This document shows positions 55,119 through 64,000 of a DNA stretch of 64,000 bases, in pieces. Source of the stretch: Campanula takesimana (taxonomy: Eukaryota; Streptophyta; Magnoliopsida; Asterales; Campanulaceae); contig JAOWBW010000181.1 in assembly GCA_026119855.1 (NCBI GenBank), forward strand, positions 1,116,001 through 1,180,000. Reading direction: 5' to 3'. The notes under the pieces were generated by a model. It was not told the origin of the DNA. It did not search any database and saw only the letters and a program-made list of their open reading frames with translations. The position numbers were made by a program, and so were the translations under genes. How positions within the stretch are numbered: the first letter of the stretch is position 1; each line of letters starts with the position of its first letter.

Positions 55119-58100
55119 ATGGGGGCTAGCAGTTCAAAGGAAGACGACGATAGTTGGAGAAGATCTTCATTTCAATCTGCTTCTTCGTTTTCGGGGAATC
55201 AGTACGATAATTCTCAACCACCATCTTATTCGCAACCGCCTCCGCCTTATCCTCAAGATAATCAGAATTCGGGGAATCAGTACGATAATTCTCAACGACC
55301 ATCTTATTCGCAACGGCCTCCGCCTTATCCTCAAGATAATCAGAATTATCCTGTACAGCAGGCGTATCCGGCTTATCCTCAGACAGCATATCCGGCTTAT
55401 CCAACTCCTCCGCCTCAGGAATATGGGGGCCATCAGCCCCATAGACCACAGAAGAAGTTTGATCGGAGGTATTCACAGATTGCGGATAATTACAACTCCT
55501 TAGACGAGGTATGGCCCCAATAACGTTCTTGATTGTGACTTATATCCCCGGTCGACTTTGTGTTTGGACATGATTGTGAATTGATCCTTGTTTCAATTAT
55601 TTCAACCGTTATATGTGAGATGGACATGGATCTTCTGTGTAAAATGGTTCCCTCCGTCTCATAATAAATTTTGCATTTGACTTATCAACGTTTGTAAAGA
55701 TTATGCTTTATTTGTTTGTATGTCGATTGTTCCATGACAAAATTGCACTAAGACTCTTTTCTTATTTAGAAATGCGACATTTTTTTGAGATGGACCAAAA
55801 AGGAAAGTGAAACATTTATTTTCGGACGAATGGAGTATGAAGTTTTATAAATATAAAACTATCGTTGCATTTTTTTTCTTTCTACTTTTCCACCCTCTGC
55901 ATAGAATATTCTGGCATGACTAAAATAAGGCTGTACTTTTATCATAGGTGACTGCTGCTCTTGCACGTGCTGGTCTTGAATCATCCAACCTCATTGTTGG
56001 CATCGATTTCACGAAGAGCAATGAGTGGACAGGTTCAATCTTTGATATCATATCCGAATGTTTTTGTATATTTGAGTTAAAAGTGCAACATGCTGAAACT
56101 AGATGCTTAAATAGGTTCGAGATCATTCAACAGAAAAAGCTTACATCACATTGGAGATGGCTTTAATCCCTATGAACAAGCAATATCAATTATTGGGAAG
56201 ACCTTAGCGGCTTTTGACGAAGATAACTTGATCCCTTGTTTTGGATTTGGAGATGGTATGTGTTTCATTTTTTCGCTCAGGTTTTTTTGGTGTTAGACAT
56301 GCCTAATGTTATTAGTTTTTTTACTTATTGCAGCATCAACACATGATCAAGATGTATTTGGGTTTTATCCGGATGACAGGTTTTGTAATGGATTTGAGGA
56401 AGTGTTGAGTAGATATAGGGAAATAGTTCCCCATCTAAGGCTAGCAGGTTTGAATAATAGTCTTTTGTTTATGTTTTCTGCCATATATTGATGTTCAGCC
56501 TAGGGCTTATAAAGCATTTTTGTTTCTTTACTGCAGGACCGACATCATTTGCCCCAGTTATTGAAATGGCCGCGTCAATAGTTGAGAAAAGTGGCGGCCA
56601 GTACCATGTACTGTTAATTATTGCTGATGGCCAGGTACTCTTTCGCATGTTAATATCCTTGCTTAGTCAGATATTGTCTTGTAAAAAACATCCATGCATC
56701 TCATCCTTTATAGTTCATATAGGTGATATTAAGTTGCAAATGGATGCATTATTACCACTGATATGGGCCATCGAAATCGCCCACATGTGTGATTATTTCT
56801 TTTATGATTATGAAGTTAAGATATATTGACATCTTCATGGCTTTAACTTACAAGTAGAGAGCACTTTATGTGTGAGTGTGACTTGATTACTCTTCTCTCA
56901 AGTTCTTAGGTGATTACCATAACTATAACTGCAAAATTTATGATATACTCCCTTTGTCCCGAAATGATCTTCCTACTTTTTTTGGTGTTACTACGAAGGT
57001 ACTTTGAGCGATAATCTTACGTTATGTTAATCATCCTCGTGAATATTTGAAAATTGTTTATTTATAATGGTGCATCAGTAACAAATTACAAATCTTCATT
57101 AGGATAATTAAATTAACCTAAAATTATTGCTCAAAGTACGTTCGTAGTAACACCAAAAGAAATAGAAAGTTCATTTCAGGACAGAGGGAGTATTATACAT
57201 TTTTGATGATAAGCCTATATAGTACTGCCAAGATGCTTTTCAGAACTATTCTTATAAAAGCTCATTGAAAATTGACTTCAATAACATCTCATGGACTGCA
57301 CTCAAGTCAATTTACATAAGTTACGAGAAGTTTGATCTTGCTAAATCAGCACTATCAATACCTTTTAGGTGGTTGAGAGGGGGAGGGGAATTTAAGGCTT
57401 GTGACTGATCTAAAGCTCAATTGTTGTCTAGGTGATGATAGAGAAATAGGAAATTTATATGGGTGGCCAACGATTTATTTGGTAATGAAGTGCGTTTCAC
57501 TGATAGCCAAAAAATATTGAGTTGCAGAGTTGAATGATTATTTTAATCATAGATGTTCAATCGAAAGAAAATATTCTCTTGTGCAAATACCTAGGATAAG
57601 AAAATCAGTCAAATTGAAATAAGAGCAGTCGGTCTTGCTGACTATTCACCAACATACCAGTCTATTCATTTTACTTTCTCCCACATTGCGTCTCTTTTTC
57701 CACCATCCACATTTCTCAAGTCCCTAGAACCATTAAATGCAGGTTTTCCTTGTGTTCCTCGAGGCTTGTATGTGTCGACTTTCGATATGTGTATGTTTAT
57801 ATATACACACAACAAAGTCTCCCCCCCCCCCCCCCCAAAAAAAAAAAAAAAAAAAGAAGAAGTAAAAGTTGGCCTCTTTTTATTCATGGCTGCGATTTTA
57901 TCAACAAACAAGCTTGCTCGCATCATATTTTGAACTTTCTTCTTTCATTAAAAAATGAAATGGCATTAAATCACTGTAGGAAACTGAAAAGTTGGTGCAA
58001 ATTGTATACAATATTCAAATGTTTCTCTTGTCTTGTGGGACTTATTGTTGGCATGGAGGAGTCATAATTTGCATGGACATATAAGTTTTAATTAGAACCG

Positions 58101-60322
58101 TTGTTGTATGGTGGTGAGAATATATCAGTGCTTTCTGCTGTTCCCAGTGGTTGAGTAATGTTGCTGACTGCTGAGTGTAACTACAAAAGTGTATCGTGTG
58201 CTTATTTGGTAATCGTCTCCTGGTACGAGTTCGAACTGTGCATCACATTTTTTATCCACCCAATTCTATGTTACTGCAGGTAACAAGAAGTGTAGACACT
58301 GAACGAGGTCATTTGAGTCCACAAGAGCAGAAAACCGTTGATGCCATTGTGCAAGCGAGGTGATTGTTTGAAACCCTTGCATTTGATTGTCAAGCCAAAC
58401 TAGTTTTATGTGGTTAATTTACATATTTACCCTCCATCTTTTCAGCAAGCTTCCCCTATCTATTGTATTAGTTGGAGTAGGGGATGGGCCATGGGACATG
58501 ATGAAGGAATTCGACGATAATATCCCTGCACGAGCTTTTGATAATTTCCAGGTATGATAGTGGTTGTTATAGACAATATTTCTCTTGAGTTGTGAATTAT
58601 TCGTATGTGTCATTTCTTGAACATGTTTTAAATGTCTCTTTTTTCTCCATTTTAGTTTGTGAATTTCACCGAAATTATGTCGAAGAACGTTCCGCCTATT
58701 CGTAAAGAGACGGAATTCGCTCTTTCAGCATTGATGGAAATTCCTACTCAATATAAAGCAACAATCGAGCTGGGTATATTGGGGTACTAACGACTTCCTT
58801 CATCCTTAAACTTTATTGCTCACTTATAATACTCCCTCCGTCCCTAAATGAATGTCCAAATTTCAAATCAAGGGAGATCTGAAAATCTCTACTTTTTATA
58901 CAATTTAGTGGCAAAGAATAATGCATATTCTTGTAGTTCTCTTTCCAAACACTTAGTTTTGCAAGTATAAAGAGATTGGTGAAAAAAATTGGTCAGAAAA
59001 TATTTAGAAACAAAGATTTTTTTTTCAAAAAAGACTTCATTTTGGGACAAAAATTTCTTGAAAATGGACATTCATTTAGGGACAGAGGGAGTACATGTTT
59101 TTGACCTGTCACTAAATCTATTCTCTATCTCTTTTGGTTTAGTGGTCGTAAAGGAAATATCCCCGAACGGGTTGCCCTCCCCCCTCCAGTACACATTGCA
59201 CCCTCGTTTAACAGCTCTAAAGCTTCACGTTCGACCAGTCATCAGCAGAGTCCACCTCCTTATTTCAGTCAAAGTACTCCAGCCGCCACTGCTCCACCTG
59301 TTCCAAGTTCTGCATTTGACAACCAGGTATATTTGGTTGTGTTTCTAATTATTAATGCATGTGCGCTATTAGAAAGTTATCTTGTATGCATAATACTCTC
59401 TCAACTTCAGTTAAGAGAGTTTCCCATAAATAAGTTTTAGTTTAATGATCAAGATAGTCATCCTAGGTTTAGGTCAAATATGATATGGATGATTTTGGGA
59501 ATCATAGTTTACCGTTTGTAAAGGACTCCTTGAGTGGGAGATTGTAAATTACTCTTGGATAGTATTACTCCCTAAATTAATGGGCATACTCCATTTTCAT
59601 TCATTGTAATTTTGAGTGTGTTTCACTTTTGCCGTTGTACTTTTTTCTTTTAAAAAGCCACAATAGTTTGTATTATTACCAACCCGCCTCCAATTCCGTT
59701 CCCTAATCCACATTTTTTTTGGGCCGAGATTGTAGGTTTTCCAAGGTATAGGTTTTGTTTTTAAAAGAAATAATGCATAATGATGAAAGCGAAACACGCT
59801 TGAAAGTACAACAGATGAAAATGGAGTTTGGCCAAAATTAAACAATGATGTGGTTAAATAGAGGCAACATTACTCGGATGTGCTATTGCTTTGACGACTG
59901 ATGTATCAGGTTGTTGGTTTGTTGTGGGGGGATTTAGTGAACGTGCTTAGGAGTGGGTGTATGATAAACTCTGTCTTTTTAAAGGGACCGGCATATTCTC
60001 TAAATTTATCTGTAAATTCTTTGTTTGATATTTGAATGTTTACTTGCTTAAAACATTCGTGGTGTTAATATGTTCCATTTGCTTCACAGGTGTGCCCCAT
60101 TTGCCTCAGCGAGCCGAAAGACATGGCCTTTGGTTGTGGGCATCAGGTAATTTCTTTTATATTTTCTTTTGCGTTAGTTTTTATTTTTCATTATTTAATT
60201 TTGGGACGTATAAAAATCATCTCCTTTTCCTTTTTCCACAGACGTGTCGTGAATGTGGGCAAAGCCTTGACATGTGCCCAATATGCCGGACTCCAATCCA
60301 AACCAGGATAAAGCTATATTAA
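55119..60322 (+). CDS. RGLG: RING-type E3 ubiquitin ligase with copine/VWA domain (RGLG family), 11 exons
   Basis: Exons 55119-55508, 55948-56032, 56115-56255, 56334-56447, 56537-56634, 58280-58359, 58446-58551, 58656-58783, 59143-59326, 60090-60146, 60242-60322; all GT-AG and in phase, 487 residues, the family's normal length. MGASSSK is an N-myristoylation start, implying membrane attachment. Residues 25-125 are Pro/Tyr/Gln-rich. The VWA (copine-like) domain runs about 131-395, with a MIDAS-like DFTKS at 150-154 and IGDGFNPYEQAI. The C-terminus is a C3HC4 RING: CPIC at 444-447, FGCGHQ, TCRECGQSLDMCPICRTPI. In Arabidopsis RGLG1 and RGLG2 are ubiquitin ligases acting with UBC13-type E2s in auxin, stress and ABA responses; RGLG1 versus RGLG2 orthology is not resolved. 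MITEs sit in introns 1, 5 and 8. Confidence 0.96.
55191..55346 (+). repeat. 78-bp in-frame tandem duplication in RGLG exon 1
   Basis: Two nearly identical 26-residue units, each SGNQYDNSQ.PSYSQ.PPPY-like, at 55191-55268 and 55269-55346. The copies differ by a few bases (Pro to Arg changes). Confidence 0.93.
55649..55835. mobile_element. Stowaway-like MITE in RGLG intron 1
   Basis: Left TTCCCTCCGTCTCATAATAA, right TTTTCGGACGAATGGAG before TA. Left TA missing. Confidence 0.65.
56948..57190. mobile_element. Stowaway-like MITE in RGLG intron 5
   Basis: 243 bp, TA-flanked. Ends CTCCCTTTGTCCCGAAATG and CATTTCAGGACAGAGGGAG. The subterminal GGTGTTACTACGAAGGTAC is also inverted. Confidence 0.88.
57821..57855 (+). 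repeat. (C)16(A)19 homopolymer pair
   Basis: A run of C followed directly by a run of A in RGLG intron 5. The exact lengths may include sequencing error. Confidence 0.9.
58832..59091. mobile_element. Stowaway-like MITE in RGLG intron 8
   Basis: 260 bp, TA-flanked. Ends CTCCCTCCGTCCCTAAATG and CATTTAGGGACAGAGGGAG. Confidence 0.92.
59589..59826. mobile_element. Inverted-repeat MITE in RGLG intron 9
   Basis: About 238 bp. ACTCCATTTTCATTCATTG at the left pairs with CAGATGAAAATGGAGT at the right over about 35 bp. Superfamily unclear. Confidence 0.6.
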
Positions 60323-60988
60323 AACGTTTGTTTTCCGTCCCCTGGTATTTCTCGTAGCTACCAATTGTTTAAGTTCTTTGTGAATTATTTATTATAGCAT
60401 AGGAGAAAATGATCCAAGCTTCTGGTATTACTAGCTTAGTTTTCAACGTATTTGGTTTGCACTTGTAAAGATGGAGGGGTTGGAGCGTTTTTTTTTTTTT
60501 TTTTTTCGGTATAACTTAATCTGTGGATCTGTAAAAAAAAAAGTTGTCACAATTTGGACAAAGTAAATTCACCCGTTTGACGAGTCTATTCACTACCCGT
60601 TTGAGTTTCTCTTTTATGGGAACCAAAAAAAAATAAAATCCTGTATTTATCACTGTTGGGATAATTATATTTAGCATTCCTTCGGGGGCCAATCTCGAAA
60701 GAATGCTAAATAAAATAAAGCGACTGGTCCAGTCTCGTAGTCTCTTTCTAGCCATGGCCATTTATTTGAATCATTCGCTTGACATCTGGTTTAGTGTAGT
60801 CTAGTCTAGTCTCTTTCATGCCATAGCTACTTTGACGGCCATTCATTAGCGTCTCCGTTAAGTTTGTGACTTGGTTAACGAGTTGGGTTAGTTGATTTAA
60901 CGATATTCAAAATACCAACATATTTGAGTTAGGAAATGTTGGTTAGTTGCTGCTGAAGGTTATTCATTCGACCATTTGGGTTTTTATA
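60323..60988. other. RGLG 3' flank
   Basis: AT-rich 3' UTR and spacer with a poly(T) run at 60489-60506. TAGTCTAGTCTAGTCTC repeat near 60797-60812. No gene. Confidence 0.45.
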
Positions 60989-61264
60989 CTCCCTCCGTTC
61001 CATAACTATGTGGATAATTTTCCATTTTGGGCGTCCCATTGATTAGTTACACTTTCCTAAAATGGTAAAGAATCTTTACTATTTCTCCCATTCATTCGCT
61101 CTCCTACTTTACTTTTATACTCACAACACCAGTCAACTTACTATTCCCTACCCCACTTTCTCTCTTCTGCTTCACTTTTCACTCACAACAACTACGCAAT
61201 ATCATTCATCCCTTAGTTTCCGTGCACAACCCATTTTGTCTACATAATTATGGGACGGAGGGAC
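60989..61264. mobile_element. Stowaway-like MITE
   Basis: 276 bp. Left CTCCCTCCGTTCCATAACTA after TA, right TTATGGGACGGAGGGAC before TA. Confidence 0.88.
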
Positions 61265-61887
61265 TATTTGTTACCGGCACTCAGAGATTATTTTTGGTTT
61301 GTTGAATGAAGTTCATTATATATGATGTTATGGACATAGATGTCATTTATGTCAAAATAAAAAGAGGGGATGAGAATTAAAGAGAGTCAACAAGAAAAGA
61401 ACGCGGTGTCTGGACACATTTTATTTAGCTGCCAATTTCATTCACCAGCTAGCCAACTGCCTAAAATGCTGCATTGAATGCTCCCTCAACTGCTTCTAAA
61501 GGGACAAGGAACTTCTTGATGGAGAAACCCTCTCCTCCTCTGCTGCTGCAGCTTACGGATAAGATTTTGTTTCACCTAGTTTTTTAATGGATCAGTTGTC
61601 GGGATTAATTTTACTTTTAGTTGTGGGTCCCACGTGGCCCCAAGTTAAGTCCGACCATTAATCCATTAATAGAGATGGCGTAACAAAATCTTGTCTACAT
61701 GCTACAACGGAGCAGCGAGTCCTCCACCGCTTCAATAGTTCCGAATTCCTTTAAAAGCTCCAACCCCACCTCATACATATCACAACAAACATATTAGATA
61801 TGCCAAGAAAATAACAGCTCAGACTAAACTAAAGAAGCACATTTCCCTTCTTCTTCTTCTCTCTCTCTCTCTCTCTTTGAAATTGAG
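61265..61887 (+). promoter_or_regulatory. Promoter and 5' leader of the 141-residue gene
   Basis: No coding frame. A pyrimidine run (CTTCTTCTTC then (CT)n, 61848-61876) just ahead of the ATG resembles a plant 5' leader. TTTAAAAG at 61750 could serve as TATA-like element. Confidence 0.4.
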
Positions 61888-62313
61888 ATGATCTCCAAGT
61901 TTTCGTACCGAAGATTGAAATACGAGGAGGAGGAAGAAGGAGGCGGTAGGTTCAATGAGCAAGACTACCAACAAGCCATAGACGAGGCACTTGAACAAGT
62001 GAAAGCAAGAACAAGATGGACCTCTTCTTTCACCACAAGGCTAAAAAGTGTTCACATCAAGAAAAGGATCAAAATCAAGATCCCAAGCTTAAGGAAATTC
62101 TTGAAAAAAAAAGCTAGGGTTGTTGTGTATTCATTGGCTAAGGTTGTCAAGAGGTTGAAAGAAAGTCAAGCACATTTTGGTGATATATTTGCTGGGAATT
62201 ATTTGTTTATGCAGGTCACACCAACACCTATTAAGTATAGTGGTGGTGCTGATAAATCAGTGATCAAGGGTAGTTTTGGTCATTTTCCCTCTAGGTACTC
62301 TCTTCCCGGTTAG
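61888..62313 (+). CDS. Small basic plant protein, function unknown
   Basis: 141 residues in one exon, MISKFSYRRLKYEEEEEGGG to SRYSLPG. I do not recognise a named family. Visible parts: an acidic run (residues 13-17), a predicted helix EQDYQQAIDEALEQVKAR, then a strongly basic middle (HIKKRIKIKIPSLRKFLKKK) followed by KVVKRLKESQAHFGDIFAGN and LFMQVTPTPIKY. The order and composition look like a genuine conserved plant gene rather than chance: CT-rich leader, good start context, codon use unlike the AT-rich flanks. No signal peptide or membrane segment. Possible nuclear or nucleic-acid contact from the basic region only. Confidence 0.8.
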   Translation: MISKFSYRRLKYEEEEEGGGRFNEQDYQQAIDEALEQVKARTRWTSSFTTRLKSVHIKKRIKIKIPSLRKFLKKKARVVVYSLAKVVKRLKESQAHFGDIFAGNYLFMQVTPTPIKYSGGADKSVIKGSFGHFPSRYSLPG

Positions 62314-63890
62314 GGTTTTGTATTTCTCTTATGAATTTGTACATGTTTGTTTAGTGTTTAAGTTGACCAGATGATGTAATTTTGTTATCTGTCGAAATCT
62401 AATATGAAAACAATAATTTGATGCTTTGGCATCTAATGTGTAAGGTGGAAATTAAAGAGTATAATGATATTCAATGTTTATTTTATAGGTTACTATTTGA
62501 TCGGGTGATGATATCGTGTCAGTAATATTATACTGATACAACCAGTGTTCATATTTGCAAAACGTTTTATCACAATTGAAGAGTTTTAGCTCGAGCTATA
62601 TCAGATTTACCTTTTTATGTGAAAGTTTTTGGAAATGATTTTGGTTGATGATCGAGTATCAAGCAAGCGGTTCGTACTTTTTGTATGATGTCCAGAAAGT
62701 GGAAATTATGTATGAGGTTTGAAGAATTGATGGAGACTTGAAGTTGCTTAATTTGACAATTTTATTCAACCTGGAAAAAAAAAAGGCAATATTGTTGCAT
62801 ACACAACCCTACTATAATATTCTCTCTTGTAATAGTTATGTTAACATGATGATTTTGAACGATTATTGTTTTAGATAAAGGTGCTTGTACATGGTTACCA
62901 TAAAAAGACCAGTGTAATTAACATCTCAATCAATTTAAGATCTAGAATGGGAGGTTCTTAACAATCATACTGATATCCTCATCCTCACAGATTCAGCGCA
63001 AGCTCGGGACTTCATCAAAGACCAAAAGATCTGTGATTACCTCTTAGAACCAATTATATCAGACATACTCCTTTTTGCGCATTCTAATGCGGTTCATGCT
63101 CGCAATATGTATCAATATTTTATAAGCCCCGAGCCTAATTTTCTAATAACATAAATATCCCCTGTTGCGTTCAAAAAAAAAAAAATCATGTTACTTGCGA
63201 ATGTCTACATCAACTCGTTAACCTAAACAATCACACATTGATGATGGATACCAAATTTAATTAGTGAGAGTGAGAGTGAGATGATATGCTCCTAACAATT
63301 TTTCCACCGTCAATGTACATGCTTGATAGTCATCAAGTTGATTTTGAGCTCAAATCAATAATCCGGAGCTCGCGCGCACTCATGCTCCAATCAAATTCGA
63401 GCTAAACCACAATAGTTAGTAAAATAATTATGAATTTTGTTCCACATCATGTAACCGATAAAAATGTCATACTATGACATAACACAATATATTATTTTTG
63501 TATGGGTTTCAAATGACTAACTGTTTCTCGTTAAGAGAAAGAAATGATTAATTGTTCGTTTCATAAGGTTTTGACTATACTATTAAAGGTTTTTTCATTA
63601 AATTTGTGAAAATATGTCGTTCTTGTTCACATTTGCTTCATAGGCAAATAAGTCTCCAGTTTAAATATGATCATAAGAGAAGAGGTAAATAACTGACATT
63701 TGGATCTGAACAAAAAAAGAAAAACAAACCATCTGAATAATTCATTGTCTAACCCGTTTTCAAATCTAGTTAAGTGTTGAATCTAAAAACAATGATATTA
63801 GGGGTACAATACAGTAAAAAAAAAAAAATACTTACAAAATCTTATGTTAGACAGTGGTGAATCTATTATCAATACACTCAATAAAATATA
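62314..63890. other. Intergenic, 3' flank of small gene
   Basis: AT-rich, with poly(A)-type runs (63171-63184, 63816-63828). No gene, RNA or clear repeat recognised. Confidence 0.45.
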
Positions 63891-64000
63891 CTCCCTCGGT
63901 CCCAAAATGATCTTCTCATTTGACATTTTTTATTGTCCCAAAAAATTCTTCACATTTCTACCACCTAGGCTTAGAAGTGTCCAAACAAAACATGACTAGT
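63891..64000. mobile_element. Stowaway-like MITE, cut by window end
   Basis: Starts CTCCCTCGGTCCCAAAATG after TA and follows the MITE at 12312-12494 closely (ATGATCTTC, TTGTCCCAAAAAA, GGCTTA, AACAAAACATG). Its right end is outside the window. Confidence 0.88.

Noticed and set aside
55126..55476. Long minus-strand frames opposite RGLG exon 1
   Set aside because: Antisense of a repeat-rich coding exon; the plus strand joins in phase to a full RGLG protein.

Overview
This is nuclear DNA of a flowering plant, most likely a core eudicot. It carries five supported protein-coding genes, three of them with many GT-AG introns (SURF2-type, PMT-type methyltransferase, RGLG-type RING ligase, dirigent protein and a small unknown protein). 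It also carries plant chromovirus (Ty3/gypsy) and Ty1/copia retrotransposons, Mutator-like and hAT elements, and about twenty Stowaway-type MITEs with CTCCCTCCGTCC termini between TA duplications. No bacterial, organellar or viral-genome features were seen. The species cannot be fixed from the sequence.

Layout. 1-3691: 5' part of a frameshifted Ty3/gypsy element on the minus strand, running off the left edge. 3824-5063: two Stowaway elements, the second carrying a nested hAT MITE. 5666-8217: SURF2 homologue (+, 5 exons). 8717-8885: tRNA-type SINE. 9620-13404: membrane-anchored PMT methyltransferase (-, 7 exons). 14455-21540: a large composite flanked by a 9-bp duplication (probable MULE) that holds a 3.7 kb chromovirus LTR, a minisatellite and a possible captured gene fragment. 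22797-23348: dirigent gene (-). 23857-33538: small elements (171-bp MULE MITE, hAT MITEs, solo LTR, (TA)n-flanked Micron-like elements, a hAT deletion derivative) and two decayed copia gag regions. 33541-45677: a nest in which a copia element is split by a chromovirus with 2.4 kb LTRs and decayed pol, followed by rearranged copia LTRs. 45678-50501: AT-rich repeats and a 1.2 kb MULE. 50537-53884: a MULE inside a MULE. 55119-60322: RGLG-type RING E3 ligase (+, 11 exons). 61888-62313: small basic plant protein (+, unrecognised). The last 110 bp begin a MITE of the same family as one in the PMT gene.

The genes look like ordinary housekeeping or secondary-metabolism genes lying between repeat islands; nothing links them in one pathway. 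The most interesting signals are in the repeats. (a) Chromovirus LTRs of different families share a splice-like module: a GTAAGT donor after the TATA box, then a conserved ACTTACTGAG...CTCACCCC block, a pyrimidine tract and CAG. (b) Clusters of CG-rich palindromes (GGGCGGCCGCAC type) lie 80-190 bp upstream of the TATA box in copia LTRs and also occur inside the predicted LTR introns of chromoviruses. (c) One chromovirus pairs 99% identical LTR 5' ends with an abruptly divergent LTR 3' half and a dead pol. (d) An inverted pair of Micron-like elements sits in (TA)n tracts around a Stowaway.
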